The notes below the pieces were generated by a model. That model did not search any database. It was not told the origin of the DNA and saw only the letters and a program-made list of their open reading frames with translations. The position numbers and the translations under genes are program-made. Below are positions 1 to 8,789 of a DNA stretch of 64,000 nt, piece by piece. The stretch covers positions 1-64,000 of the forward strand of contig DXJO01000008.1 in NCBI GenBank assembly GCA_019057475.1, written 5' to 3'. Within the stretch, counting starts at the first letter, position 1, and each line of letters opens with the position of its first letter. The stretch comes from Candidatus Thorarchaeota archaeon (GTDB taxonomy: Archaea; Asgardarchaeota; Thorarchaeia; Thorarchaeales; Thorarchaeaceae).

Positions 1-260
1 CGGCGAACAGAAGTAAGTTCTCTCTCGTTCATGCTAGTGATATTGACGCCATCGATTGTGACAGTTCCCGCGGTAGGCCTGTCGAGAGCGCCGATAAGAT
101 TCAACAGTGTTGTTTTACCTGATCCTGATGGCCCCATGATCCCGATGGCATCACCCTGCTTGACCTGCAGGCTTACGCCTCGAAGGGCTGGAACTGAGAG
201 TTCACCCATCCTGTAGATTCGCGTCACTGAATCGAGGTCTACGATGACATGGTCTTTCAT
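1..260 (-). CDS. ABC transporter ATP-binding protein (LolD/MacB type), 3' end outside window
   Basis: Reading the minus strand from ATG at 260 gives an open frame to the window edge, starting MKDHVIVDLDSVTRIYRMG. The Walker A motif GPSGSGKTT follows at about residues 38-46, then LLNLIGALDRPTAGTV, the wording typical of the LolD/MacB/FtsE branch of ABC ATPases that work with FtsX-like permeases. A purine-rich GAGAAGGA lies just upstream of the ATG and supports this start. The Q-loop, signature motif and Walker B lie outside the window, so the partner permease and substrate cannot be seen. Confidence 0.88.
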   Translation of the reverse strand, partial: MKDHVIVDLDSVTRIYRMGELSVPALRGVSLQVKQGDAIGIMGPSGSGKTTLLNLIGALDRPTAGTVTIDGVNITSMNERELTSVR

Positions 261-588
261 ATGTTCCTTCTCAGTCACAGGTACTATCTATGAATTGGAG
301 CGCCTATAACGATATCCCTCTCCGTATTATAATCTCTAAGGTTGAAGAAGTGTACTGAACATGAAGAAAAAAAGCGGCGCGATGGAATGTTGGCAGAAAG
401 GGTTCGTATGGAGGGAATGTATCGTATGTAACGGGGGATAAAGAGAGCCCGCCAACCCGCACCATTGTTTTCAAGTGCCCCCTGACATGTTTGAGCCCCT
501 GCATTCCTGACAAGGGGCTACAACGACAAGAAAAGAGGGGGCAGGGTCAAAAGAAGTCCTTGCTGGTCGTTGGGATGCTCTGGCCACC
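261..588. other. Intergenic region, no gene recognised
   Basis: This is the spacer between the divergent ABC ATPase and the winged-helix regulator gene. It must carry both promoters. A short open frame on the minus strand (304-513) has no recognisable domain and an atypical composition, so I do not call it. No repeat or RNA structure stood out. Confidence 0.5.
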
Positions 589-1338
589 TTGGCTATCCCT
601 GACAATGATAAGAGCATTAGAGCTCTCCTGAGGTTTCTGCATCTTATGGATAAGTGGGGCTATACAACATCCTTGATTGAGGTTGCATCTTCTGGAACTG
701 TGAACTGCTTCGACTACTATGACAGTAGGAATGGAGCGTGGGCAATACCGTGGGAACTGCTGGAGATTCAGATTCGCAAGGTATACAACGATGAGCTGGG
801 GTCAGCGTTTCCTCGAATTGACCATCCCACCTCAAGGACACAAATTCATCTTGATCGACTTGATTTGCAGATACTTGGCCAGGTCAGACATGGTAGTTCG
901 TCGATAGCTAAGGTAAGAACTGCACTCCATATTGGACAACAGAGAGCGGCTAAGAAATTGAAGCGGATGAGAGAAGCAGGCTTGATTCTCTCGACTTGGG
1001 AAATTCACAATATTGGCTTGGATGAGAGTGTGATTGTTGTTACTGATGACAAGAGAACCGCTGAGTCGATCACGGCATGGACACAGCGTCTCCCAAGAAG
1101 CATTGTATCGTTCGATGAGAATCGTAGGCTTTGCCTTGTGATGCAGTTGCTCAGTGGTGGAAGCTTTGGAATGGCGAGGGCTCTTTCCTCACTGTCAGGA
1201 AGAGTTACTGTTGATATGCTTGGCATAAAGATCTATGGCGCCTGGGGTTTCCCAACCAGCCTTTGGAATGTAAGCGAGCAAAGATGGCGGACACCCGACG
1301 ACGGACTTAGGGAATGGTTTGAGAAGCTGAATGCTTGA
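589..1338 (+). CDS. Winged-helix (Lrp/ArsR-like) DNA-binding protein
   Basis: A 249-residue protein beginning at a TTG; no ATG or GTG lies in frame between this and the preceding stop at 508. Residues about 88-135 (LDRLDLQILGQVRHG, then KVRTALHIGQQRAAKKLKRM and EAGLI) form a winged helix-turn-helix of the Lrp/AsnC or MarR kind, in which two-state wording such as RMREAGLILS ends the recognition helix and wing. The flanking regions have no motif I recognise: the N-terminal 85 residues are probably a separate small domain and the C-terminal half may be a ligand or dimerisation domain. It is presumably a local transcription regulator; its target is unknown. It stands alone. Confidence 0.65.
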   Translation: MAIPDNDKSIRALLRFLHLMDKWGYTTSLIEVASSGTVNCFDYYDSRNGAWAIPWELLEIQIRKVYNDELGSAFPRIDHPTSRTQIHLDRLDLQILGQVRHGSSSIAKVRTALHIGQQRAAKKLKRMREAGLILSTWEIHNIGLDESVIVVTDDKRTAESITAWTQRLPRSIVSFDENRRLCLVMQLLSGGSFGMARALSSLSGRVTVDMLGIKIYGAWGFPTSLWNVSEQRWRTPDDGLREWFEKLNA

Positions 1339-1565
1339 AACTTGTCATGGATGATTTGAACGTATCATGCACAGAAGAAGACTCGATGCACAACGAATTC
1401 CAGTTCTTCCGGGAAGATTCGCATTTACAAGTTCATCATAGATGAGTGGAAACGAGTTCAAGGATGACTCGCAGAAAGCGACATTGTCATGCAAAGCCAG
1501 CAGAGAAGCCGGAATCAAAGGGGACGGGGTCAAGCGTGTGAAAAACATAGTTGCCAGTGGAGATC

Positions 1566-2180
1566 CTAATCCAGTCGCCAGGTGTACCTAGGTTGATCTG
1601 AAGGCCTTAATCTTGTCCAGAGAAGATACAATCCAAAAGGGAATATGTCAACAAGAACTGGCACGACCAAGAACCAAGGGAACACCGACGGACCGGGATC
1701 ATCTGGCTTGTTGTAGAGAATCAACAAGGGATACACCGATGATGAGGACATGTGTCCGAGGGTATCATTCGCAAAGAACTGGACATCAAACCAGGTTTCC
1801 GTTCTGCTGACGTTGACTGTGAACCGACCAACGTAGGTGTTTCCCTCGCCCGGTGGTAGTAGACTCATTGATTGATTCGTCCAGCTAGTTTCATTGGCGC
1901 GCTTATAGCTCAGCCAGACCGCATCCACGCCGTCAGGATCGTAGACATCTATGTCTACTGACGGAGTGCATTGATTGTAAAATGTGGATGTCAGGTCTGT
2001 GCTATAATTCCCAAATACTGGTCCTTCGCTTGAATTCGAAATAAGGGCACTCTGACTATCATTCAGGTTTGGCATGTCACACACAACAGGTGTCTGTGGG
2101 ATTACTAGAAGAATGAACACCAGAAAGACTGTGCGACCATTCAAGCGGTCACAACAGAGTCTGAAAGAGTTCTTCATCAT
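1566..2180 (-). CDS. Secreted, membrane-anchored protein with one Ig-like domain
   Basis: About 204 residues. The N-terminus has a basic stretch followed by a hydrophobic signal segment (RTVFLVFILLVIPQTPVVC). The exterior part has several N-x-S/T sites and an Ig/fibronectin-like pattern (VDIDVYDPDGVDAVWLSYK, then YVGRFTVNVSRTETWFDVQF). A C-terminal hydrophobic segment (FPWFLVVPVLVDIFPFGLYLLW) is followed by positive charge, which is the usual anchor. I place the start at the tandem ATG at 2180 because a TTG six codons upstream adds only polar residues before the signal peptide. Specific function unknown. Confidence 0.7.
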   Translation of the reverse strand: MMKNSFRLCCDRLNGRTVFLVFILLVIPQTPVVCDMPNLNDSQSALISNSSEGPVFGNYSTDLTSTFYNQCTPSVDIDVYDPDGVDAVWLSYKRANETSWTNQSMSLLPPGEGNTYVGRFTVNVSRTETWFDVQFFANDTLGHMSSSSVYPLLILYNKPDDPGPSVFPWFLVVPVLVDIFPFGLYLLWTRLRPSDQPRYTWRLD

Positions 2181-2411
2181 AGCTACCAGCTGTTCCAACT
2201 ATAGCTGAACCTAATCCAGGTCGGATGAAGATGATGTTTCTGCTCCCAGTCAGCCGACCAAGCATCACGGAATTCCAGCAGTAGATATACTGTTGAACCG
2301 GTGAGGTATATGTTTCTCATCATATTCTGTACTGTACCGGTTCAATGGGCTCCACACTCACCAGTTCGAGGGGCTCGGTCTCTTCGTTAAGCTTGGACAA
2401 CATGACCCAAC

Positions 2412-3761
2412 TCATTGAAACACATTCCATGGTTTTGGCCTCAAAGTGACTACCAAAGCAACAACAACTATCCCAACCACTCCTGTTAGAATTATGGCAT
2501 TCAGATTTTGATAGTTGATGTCATGAGTAGTAGAAACTTGCCCTCTAAATCGTGTAAGAGTAAGATTGGCATCAGCTTCGGGTAAAGAAAAACTGCCTTC
2601 AGCATAAATCACACCATCACCAACTGCTGCAATAGAGTTGATTCTGTAAGTAGTTTCAATCTCATTCAACACAGGCGACCACTCAGGAATACTGTCTAGA
2701 TTTGCATTAAGTTTCATGATTATGTATGGCTGCTCATAAACAGATAGCAAAGAGTAGACATCACCCTCAGGAGATACAACAAGATCAACTGCTGTAACAT
2801 AGAGAATTTCAGTATCATTCTGAACAATGAGTCTTCTTGTGATGAGTTCATCCCCATCTCGGCTCCATTTTGAGATATTGCAGTAGAAGTTCATCGAAAT
2901 CGCAGAATCTTTCAAAATGGAGTGGGAATTGCCAGTAGCCAAGATGACTATGTCTGGACGGGTCATGGAATATATTGACCCATCTGAAGAGGGTGAGATA
3001 CTGTGAAAGCTACCTTCGATATTCCAAATGACGTTTCCGTCTTCATCCCACTTTGTGAGGTATTGGCTTGTTAGAGTATATACAGACCCATCAGGAGAAA
3101 TGCCGAGCTGTCGACTACTATGAAATTCCGGACTATTTATGATTCTGTCCCAGATGAGGGATCCATTGCTACTCAATTTCACCAGAACCGGAAGTGGTCC
3201 AGTTGGTGCAATGAGTACATACACTGAGCCATCTTCAGACACCACAACATCCCTGGCTGTTTCATATTCTCCATAGTCAAGTGTTTGAATCCACGATACA
3301 GTACCAGATTGATTAACCTTCAACACCAGAGAGTCGCTACCACTTGACGATGGAGTACTTCCTATGAGGTACACGAAATGTGAATCAGCAGTGACAGCAT
3401 GAACGAGACTACTTCCAGCTTCATTGATTGTTTTCCCCCAAATCAGACCAGCAGTTGCGTTCCACTTTGCGAGCAGGATCCCATATGTAACACCTGGCAG
3501 ATATGAAGTCCCAATAGTGAAGATTTGATTCAGGTGAGGAACCGCTATCCCTTTTCCTTGGTCTGAATAATCAGTCCCCCACTCACCAGAATTAGTGATA
3601 TTGAAATCTCCACGCGGGTTTGCTAAATCAAGAACTATATCATCAACAACAGTTGATGAAGATACAGCTCCTCCAGATTGAATATAGAATGGTAGCATAA
3701 GTAATGCACAAAGGAAAACGGTCAGTAATGGTTGACAACCATTCCTCTTCAAAATGGACAA
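2412..3761 (-). CDS. Secreted beta-propeller surface protein with C-terminal membrane anchor
   Basis: 449 residues. Signal peptide at 1-32 (LLTVFLCALLMLPFYIQSGGA). The body consists of repeated blades of about 45-50 residues with patterns such as VVSEDGSVYVL, GISPDGSVYTL, SPSSDGSIYSM and VVSPEGDVYSL alternating with W-D/W-N strands; this is the PQQ/SBBP-type propeller pattern. A single transmembrane segment near the C-terminus (IILTGVVGIVVVALVV) is followed by a short basic tail. It is probably displayed on the cell surface and may bind ligands or other surface proteins. It lies 200 bp upstream (in transcription order) of the other secreted protein at 1566-2180. Confidence 0.8.
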   Translation of the reverse strand: MSILKRNGCQPLLTVFLCALLMLPFYIQSGGAVSSSTVVDDIVLDLANPRGDFNITNSGEWGTDYSDQGKGIAVPHLNQIFTIGTSYLPGVTYGILLAKWNATAGLIWGKTINEAGSSLVHAVTADSHFVYLIGSTPSSSGSDSLVLKVNQSGTVSWIQTLDYGEYETARDVVVSEDGSVYVLIAPTGPLPVLVKLSSNGSLIWDRIINSPEFHSSRQLGISPDGSVYTLTSQYLTKWDEDGNVIWNIEGSFHSISPSSDGSIYSMTRPDIVILATGNSHSILKDSAISMNFYCNISKWSRDGDELITRRLIVQNDTEILYVTAVDLVVSPEGDVYSLLSVYEQPYIIMKLNANLDSIPEWSPVLNEIETTYRINSIAAVGDGVIYAEGSFSLPEADANLTLTRFRGQVSTTHDINYQNLNAIILTGVVGIVVVALVVTLRPKPWNVFQ

Positions 3762-3961
3762 CTCCTCATATATTGCATCTAACGGTTAAGATTCACTAAA
3801 AATTCAGATATCTTTTTCGATTTCTACAGGCACAGGTGATTAGACCGATAAACGGCAGGACACAAGAGTTCGCAATCGGTGACGATGCGAGGGATTTAAC
3901 AATATTTCTCCCATCACACATCTCTTGCCTGAGACCAGATGACGAACTGAACTGATAGGAG

Positions 3962-4249
3962 GTGATTGAAACGACAGAGATTGATACGACCTCGAAACGT
4001 CCGCCACCAGATAAGGATAAGAGAGAGTTCAGAGCCGCAGTACGCTCTCTCTGTGTCTGGGTCGTTGTATTTGCTTTCTGTTTCGTCTTTGGCTTCATGG
4101 GAGACCTTGTTGTTGACTTTGGCTCAGCAGTTGCCTTCATGGTGATATTGCCTTTCGCGGCAGTCTATCTCTTCGTGTCCATCTACAAGATAGGAAAGGC
4201 AATTTTTAATCTCTACAAACATAGGCGAAGTGATTCTTCGCCTTCGTGA
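3962..4249 (+). CDS. Small two-helix membrane protein
   Basis: About 95 residues: a charged N-terminal 28 residues, two hydrophobic helices (VWVVVFAFCFVFGFMGDLVV and AVAFMVILPFAAVYLFVSIY), and a basic tail. A very strong ribosome-binding site, GATAGGAGGTGA, overlaps the GTG used here as the start. Because an SD normally sits 5-9 bases before the start, the true initiation codon may be slightly downstream, but no ATG, GTG or TTG follows in frame before the membrane segment. The opposite strand is also open (3796-4140) but has no SD and looks like a shadow. Function unknown. Confidence 0.6.
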   Translation: MIETTEIDTTSKRPPPDKDKREFRAAVRSLCVWVVVFAFCFVFGFMGDLVVDFGSAVAFMVILPFAAVYLFVSIYKIGKAIFNLYKHRRSDSSPS

Positions 4250-4349
4250 TACTGTTTACCCCTGGCTGGAGGACACGAACATGCTCAAGGATTCTCAATC
4301 ACCACTGGGAGAGTCCACGCACAGGGCGAATTGAACAATGTTGAGATGC

Positions 4350-4474
4350 AATCCGTAACGTTACGGATTCTTTCGATTTATCGAGAGACCCTGCACTAGT
4401 GCAGAATGAAAGGACTCATTCACAAAGGCCAGACAGTCTTCTTTGTCTTCTTGGATATTAACACACTGTTAATA
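4350..4474. promoter_or_regulatory. Cluster of three palindromes upstream of the ABC exporter operon
   Basis: Three inverted repeats lie within 125 bases: a perfect 20-bp palindrome AATCCGTAACGTTACGGATT at 4350-4369, a perfect 14-bp palindrome CTGCACTAGTGCAG at 4391-4404, and TATTAACA-CAC-TGTTAATA at 4456-4474. They have different sequences, so they are not copies of one operator. The region 4250-4723 holds no convincing gene. Dimeric repressor binding is the obvious reading; the distance to the exporter start (330 bp or more) leaves open that they serve an unrecognised transcript. Confidence 0.45.
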
Positions 4475-4804
4475 CTGGGCTTTTTGGGCTCATTCCCCAA
4501 CTCCGATGTGTCTTCCAGACTCCCATATCAGGTGTAAAGTGTGAACTGGGTAAAAACGTGGCAGTCCATTGTAGGTTGAACCAATGATATGCTGCTTTAC
4601 TACTTAGTTTGTAGCAGGGAACCCACAAGACCCTCGAAGAGGGCGTGTCTGGCTCACCTCTGAATTTTTGTATTATCTGACAGGGCCTCGACTTGCAGAA
4701 AAGTTAAAATTCCCAGAGCATAGATGTGGATTATACTGAGTGGCGGCAGAGAACCCGTAGCCGAAGGCTGTCCAGATTTTGAACTGCCGAGAGGGTCTAG
4801 CAGA

Positions 4805-5722
4805 ATGGGTGAGAGTGTTGTTTCTGTTCGAGGACTAACGAAGCATTTCAATGGTGTACAGGCTCTGGCGGATGTTCATCTTGAGGTGGCGCCTGGAGTC
4901 TTTGGACTCATTGGACCCAATGGCGCAGGAAAGACAACCCTTCTTCGAGTACTTCTGGGCCTGATAAGACCAGACAAGGGACAAGCCAAGGTTCTTGGTT
5001 TGGACATATCAAGCCAATCCCTGCAGATTAGGCAGAGAGTAGGTGTGCTACATGAGAAACCCACCTATCCACCATTCATGAGGATTGATAATTACTTGAA
5101 GATGGTGACTGAGCTGTATGGGAGTGCGAAAACAACTCAGAAGCTACTTGACTTGGTGGGCCTTTCCGATGTGGGGTGGAGGCAGATCCGGACCCTCTCA
5201 GCAGGCATGAATCAACGGCTTGGAATAGCTCAGAGTCTTGCTGGAGACCCTGAGTTGGTGTTCATGGACGAACCGACTTCGAACCTTGATGTCATAGGAA
5301 GAGATGAGATTATCAAGCTATTAGTTGAGCTATACCATGAAACAGGGATCAGTTTCTTCATATCTTCACACAATCTCTCACAGCTTGAGAAATTATGTCA
5401 TAATGTTGCCTTCATTGACGCTGGACGTGTGATAGAGAAAGGACCAACTGGTCAGATTATAGATAAGCATACTTCTGGGCTCTACAATGTTGTGTGTTCG
5501 GATCCAAAATCGTTAATCTATGCCTTTGAAAGTGACCCTGACATACTCGTCGTTGGCACATCTGGAATTGATGCCGTCACTCTCTGCGTCAAGAATCTTG
5601 ATTTTACATCAGCGAGAGAACAGATATACCATACTGCAGCACAACACGACATCGAGCTTCGGACCTTCACGAAAGCTAACACCCTTGAAGATGCATATAG
5701 GGAGGTTATCCGTAATGCGTGA
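4805..5722 (+). CDS. ABC-2 type exporter, ATP-binding subunit
   Basis: 305 residues from ATG 4805 (MGESVVSVRGLTKHFNG); an in-frame ATG at 4724 would add 27 residues before the conserved first strand and is less likely. The ATPase motifs are complete: Walker A GPNGAGKTT, signature LSAGMNQRL, Walker B LVFMDEPTSNLD, and the H-loop ISSHN. The LGLIRPDKGQAKVLG wording and the C-terminal extension of about 90 residues are typical of the CcmA/NatA/DrrA branch. The stop overlaps the permease start by 8 bases (5715-5722), so the two are translationally coupled. Substrate not inferable. Confidence 0.93.
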   Translation: MGESVVSVRGLTKHFNGVQALADVHLEVAPGVFGLIGPNGAGKTTLLRVLLGLIRPDKGQAKVLGLDISSQSLQIRQRVGVLHEKPTYPPFMRIDNYLKMVTELYGSAKTTQKLLDLVGLSDVGWRQIRTLSAGMNQRLGIAQSLAGDPELVFMDEPTSNLDVIGRDEIIKLLVELYHETGISFFISSHNLSQLEKLCHNVAFIDAGRVIEKGPTGQIIDKHTSGLYNVVCSDPKSLIYAFESDPDILVVGTSGIDAVTLCVKNLDFTSAREQIYHTAAQHDIELRTFTKANTLEDAYREVIRNA

Positions 5723-6524
5723 GCGATTATCTGAACTGAGGAAACTGTCCTGTCTTGAATTGACTCTCTCCTATCGATTCCCGACGATAGAGTTTCTGGT
5801 CGCCATCTTAGTGTTCTCTTCTGGCCTTGGTGTCTTGTCAATCGGCATGACAAGTATTGGAATGAATCTTAATCCCGATCCATACTACAACGCGACACAG
5901 ACAACTGAACATTACACAGAGCACATGGTGCAGAAAAAGACTCTCGCCTATGTTCAGGCCCTTGTAACTTGTACTAACGTACTCTTCTTTCTGATTCCTC
6001 TTTTTGTTGCCTTCACTGTGGCTCGACCCTTTGAAGATGGGACCTTGAAAACTATTCTTTCTTACCCTGTTAATCGCTCCACCTTGATGTCTGTAAGGAC
6101 GCTCTTGCTGCTTTCACTTACGAGTATTCCCACCATTGCATTATCTGCTGTTTGGACGAGTACTCTCATTCCATCTGATCTGAACATTGGTTATGCAATG
6201 ATTGCATCAATCGCCACTCTAGTGTCAATATTGATGATGTATGCAATCTCGCAGTTTGCTGCGATAATCTCCAAGAAGTCATCAGCTACAGTGATCGTTG
6301 GGATGATATTCTGGATTATGGTTACTACACTTATCTATGGCCCATTCTTACCGATCACTCTAGTTGCTACTTTAAATCCAGTCTCTGCAGTTTTCAATTT
6401 TATAGTTGGAGGAGAATATGCTCCAACAATTAGCGATCTGGTAGTAGGCATATCCTCTGCACTAGTAATCGCATTGTGTCTGATTGCGACTAGTCTGAAG
6501 TTATTCTTCAAGGCGGAGGTGTAG
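5715..6524 (+). CDS. ABC-2 type exporter, permease subunit
   Basis: 269 residues from ATG 5715 inside the end of the ATPase gene. About six membrane helices are visible: TIEFLVAILVFSSGLGVLSIG; VTCTNVLFFLIPLFVAFTVA; LLLLSLTSIPTIALSAVW; AMIASIATLVSILMMYAIS; TVIVGMIFWIMVTTLIYGP; and VVGISSALVIALCLIA. The segment FEDGTLKTILSYPVNRSTLM is the hallmark of ABC-2 permeases (the conserved E-x-G-T-x-x-x-x-L-S-x-P-V). A large external loop after helix 1 contains N-x-T. It forms the exporter with the upstream ATPase. Confidence 0.9.
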   Translation: MRERLSELRKLSCLELTLSYRFPTIEFLVAILVFSSGLGVLSIGMTSIGMNLNPDPYYNATQTTEHYTEHMVQKKTLAYVQALVTCTNVLFFLIPLFVAFTVARPFEDGTLKTILSYPVNRSTLMSVRTLLLLSLTSIPTIALSAVWTSTLIPSDLNIGYAMIASIATLVSILMMYAISQFAAIISKKSSATVIVGMIFWIMVTTLIYGPFLPITLVATLNPVSAVFNFIVGGEYAPTISDLVVGISSALVIALCLIATSLKLFFKAEV

Positions 6525-6529
6525 ATGAC

Positions 6530-7024
6530 ATGCGAGTCCTGCGCTTTGGTACTCTGCTGATGGTCATTGGTCTTTCCATTGTGGCTATTGCTGCTTTCCC
6601 TCCTAGAACCGGAATGGGTGGAGGTGGACCATTGGAACCCGGCGGATATCAGGGTGGTCTGTATATGTTCACCAGTAACATCCACGTGACCATTGATGTT
6701 AGAGATAACCTAACAATCTCACTGTACCTCCTTGATTGGGATGATACTCTGACGCTGTTGCAGACAGGTTCCTTGGATCACACAAGTCCCCACATTGCGT
6801 ATCATAACATCACATCATTCAGCGGCATCATAGAGGTTCCTGCTCCGGGAGTTTACTCGCTTGTTGCGGATTCGACACATAACGAAACTGTATTCTTGGA
6901 TATTGATATGTACACGATTCTGCCTCAGACCCACATACTCGCACCTGGATTAGTCTTCATATGCCTTGGAGCATCCATAATTATACTGAGGATAATGTAC
7001 ACTAAATACACCGCCGGTCAATGA
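6530..7024 (+). CDS. Membrane-anchored accessory protein of the ABC exporter operon
   Basis: 164 residues from ATG 6530, only 5 bases after the permease stop, with SD GGAGGTG at about 6515. An N-terminal hydrophobic segment (LLMVIGLSIVAIAAF) and a C-terminal one (HILAPGLVFICLGASIIIL) bracket an external beta-rich domain of about 110 residues with several N-x-T sites. Thorarchaeal and other archaeal ABC-2 operons commonly carry such a small bitopic protein, but I do not recognise a named family. Operon position suggests a role in export or substrate capture. Confidence 0.75.
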   Translation: MRVLRFGTLLMVIGLSIVAIAAFPPRTGMGGGGPLEPGGYQGGLYMFTSNIHVTIDVRDNLTISLYLLDWDDTLTLLQTGSLDHTSPHIAYHNITSFSGIIEVPAPGVYSLVADSTHNETVFLDIDMYTILPQTHILAPGLVFICLGASIIILRIMYTKYTAGQ

Positions 7025-7047
7025 AATCGTGTAGCCAGAGGAAAACT

Positions 7048-7071
7048 GCTCTTTGCCTTCTGGCAAGGAGC
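7048..7071 (+). terminator. Hairpin after the ABC exporter operon
   Basis: A 10-bp stem (GCTCTTTGCC pairing with GGCAAGGAGC, one G-U pair) around the loop TTCT, 24 bases past the last stop of the operon. It is followed by GTGC and six A residues rather than a T-run, so it is more likely a 3'-end stabilising or processing hairpin than a classical intrinsic terminator. Confidence 0.45.
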
Positions 7072-7111
7072 GTGCGAAAAAACATCTCGACACGCACCAT
7101 TCTAGTTAGCC

Positions 7112-7552
7112 ATGCTCCTCCTGCATGTATGGTATTTCGGTGATACTCCATACGCTATTTGCGACTACCGATATCAGCAAAGCAGCATCTGGATACGCAG
7201 AAACCTGACATGGCTTCTGCGATTCAGAACAACAAGAACGAATATCTTTGGAACAACAGTCATAAGTAATCGCGATTATCTGGTAAGTCTCTTCAAGGAT
7301 GGGGATACACTTGTGGAGTACGAGCACACAGAGGTGATTGGCAACAGCCTGATGGCCCACATAACCGTTCAATTTCCAGTCCTGAAATCTATTGACAAGT
7401 GCCTCACCGTACACGTCATTAACACAAGTTCCGCGACTACTACAGGGGCGGTGTCCAACATAAAGGTGAGCGGCACAGTAGTCGGCTTCACTCTAGAAAA
7501 TCTCGGAATTTCTACGACTCTCTCGTGTAATCTAGCATGCGTCGGATTTTAG
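7112..7552 (+). CDS. Doubtful open reading frame, possibly a decayed gene
   Basis: 146 codons starting TTG or ATG near 7112 without a clear SD. The first 55 residues are compositionally odd (many W, R and Y) and look like a shifted frame. The last 90 (SLFKDGDTLVEYEHTEVIGN, then TVQFPVLKSIDKCLTVHVIN) look more protein-like, with beta-strand patterning. Open frames also exist on the other strand over the same bases. It may be the remnant of a gene whose 5' half has lost its frame. No family recognised. Confidence 0.25.
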   Translation: MLLLHVWYFGDTPYAICDYRYQQSSIWIRRNLTWLLRFRTTRTNIFGTTVISNRDYLVSLFKDGDTLVEYEHTEVIGNSLMAHITVQFPVLKSIDKCLTVHVINTSSATTTGAVSNIKVSGTVVGFTLENLGISTTLSCNLACVGF

Positions 7553-7935
7553 ATCTGAGGCGACACTATGGCTAAATCAAGGGTGAGAAAACGGCATAGA
7601 TTAGTTACACCTAACGAGTCGTTTTTTGGCGTTGTTTCACCCACCTTCTGCGGTGATAGAAAATGAAGAAACAAATTGTGCCCATAATCCTTCAGTTACC
7701 CTTTGATGGAAAAATACTTCAAGCAATGAGTCTGTGGAACTTAATGCGTACCATTCGGCTGCTACTGCTAGGGTTGTGAAGACACGCGACAGGCCTTCGA
7801 GCAACCCCCTTTTGGAGATCTAGCTGCATTTTCCTGCATTGCTCTTTGAGAAAGTCGAAGGCCCGCGAAATCTAGGATGATGTACATGCCAATTGTAGTG
7901 AGCAGAGAGAGGAATACGAGAGGTTCACAGCGGCG
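7553..7935. other. Region without a supported gene; two overlapping tiny ORFs
   Basis: Two very short open frames are linked by ATGA at 7663-7666: 32 codons from ATG 7568 (SD-like GAGG upstream, basic start MAKSRVRKRHR) and 38 codons from 7663. The overlap is typical of coupled genes, but neither has recognisable content, so I leave them as possible small proteins or debris. Nothing else stands out. Confidence 0.3.
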
Positions 7936-8259
7936 ATGAATAAGAAACGCGGGGTCAGTCCCCAGCCCAAGGCATCTAAGCCTGAACTGAGATATCTGTA
8001 CATAAGATACAAAAAGAATGGTAGGTTTCGGGCCAAGCGGTTGACAGTGAGGGACAAGGGCTTAAGGACCCACCATTGTGAAGTTGTGGGGGACTACAAA
8101 ATGTCTCAGGTGCTTAAAGCACGAAGCCGGCATGGGCTCATTCTGGAATTAGACAAACCCGAACACCTAGAGGTGTTGGTCGAATGCGCGTTTCAGTACC
8201 TAGGAGCAGATCCCGACAATCGGAGATGGTACTGGGATGATGATGCCATCAAGGCATAG
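7936..8259 (+). CDS. Small basic protein of unknown function, possibly truncated before an HTH
   Basis: 107 residues from ATG 7936 with a weak SD (GAGAGG) upstream. It is rich in K and R in its first half (MNKKRGVSPQPKASKPEL, YIRYKKNGRFRAKRLTVRDK) and acidic at the end (WYWDDDAIKA). The frame stops at TAG 8257-8259, and the same frame continues for 29 codons (8260-8349) as a good helix-turn-helix, IAKETGISEGRVSQVLS, before TGA. The HTH resembles those of sigma-like or phage/transposon DNA-binding proteins. Either the TAG split a longer DNA-binding protein or the two pieces were joined by chance. Confidence 0.45.
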   Translation: MNKKRGVSPQPKASKPELRYLYIRYKKNGRFRAKRLTVRDKGLRTHHCEVVGDYKMSQVLKARSRHGLILELDKPEHLEVLVECAFQYLGADPDNRRWYWDDDAIKA

Positions 8260-8380
8260 TGCATCGCTAAAGAAACTGGTATTTCTGAGGGTCGAGTCAG
8301 CCAGGTCTTAAGTGATATTAAAATCAATGTTGCTAAAAGATTGTTGTGATTGTTTCATAGTAAAGAAAAAGGTAATTAAA

Positions 8381-8689
8381 ATGGAAAGAAATGAGAAATT
8401 GATATTGGTTTTAATGTTAATTGGTATTATTGGAATTGGCAGTGTGGCGGTAATTCAGAGTAATTATGATTTGTTTGTAGATCTCTTAAAATCTTTGCTT
8501 ACTCCAAATGACATATTGCTTGTAGTGCTTGTTATAATTGGAATACTCCTTGTAAGTCTTGGTATAGCAGTGTGGTATTTGTGGTTAGGAATAGATAAAA
8601 AAAGAAAGGAAAGGCGGGAGACTAATATAGTTACAAAAGTGTTACTAAGGAAACACCATTGCCCCACCAGAATCACTACAGATTTTTGA
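8381..8689 (+). CDS. Small two-helix membrane protein in an AT-rich stretch
   Basis: 102 residues from ATG 8381 (AAAAGGTAATT upstream acts as a weak SD). Two hydrophobic helices (LILVLMLIGIIGIGSVAVI and ILLVVLVIIGILLVSLGIAVWYLW) are separated by about 25 residues and followed by a strongly basic segment DKKRKERRE. The region 8320-8640 is clearly more AT-rich than its neighbours, with codons such as TTA, ATA and AAA dominant, which suggests separate origin. Function unknown. Confidence 0.5.
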   Translation: MERNEKLILVLMLIGIIGIGSVAVIQSNYDLFVDLLKSLLTPNDILLVVLVIIGILLVSLGIAVWYLWLGIDKKRKERRETNIVTKVLLRKHHCPTRITTDF

Positions 8690-8789
8690 TGGACTTCGAT
8701 CCCCCGCGCTATAGGTAAACCAAGTCACGGGGCGATGAAACGTGAAAGTACTTATTTATGCGGGAGAATGACCTGTCGGAGGAATCAAG

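Noticed and set aside
304-513. 69-codon minus-strand frame in the first spacer
   Set aside because: No SD, no domain, and the composition is unlike neighbouring proteins. It lies where two promoters are needed.
3796-4140. 114-codon minus-strand frame opposite the small membrane protein
   Set aside because: The plus strand has a strong SD and two good membrane helices; this frame has neither and is rich in residues typical of an antisense reading.
7265-7276. 12-bp palindrome TAATCGCGATTA
   Set aside because: It lies inside a doubtful frame, far from any promoter, and 12-bp palindromes are expected by chance in a window of this size.
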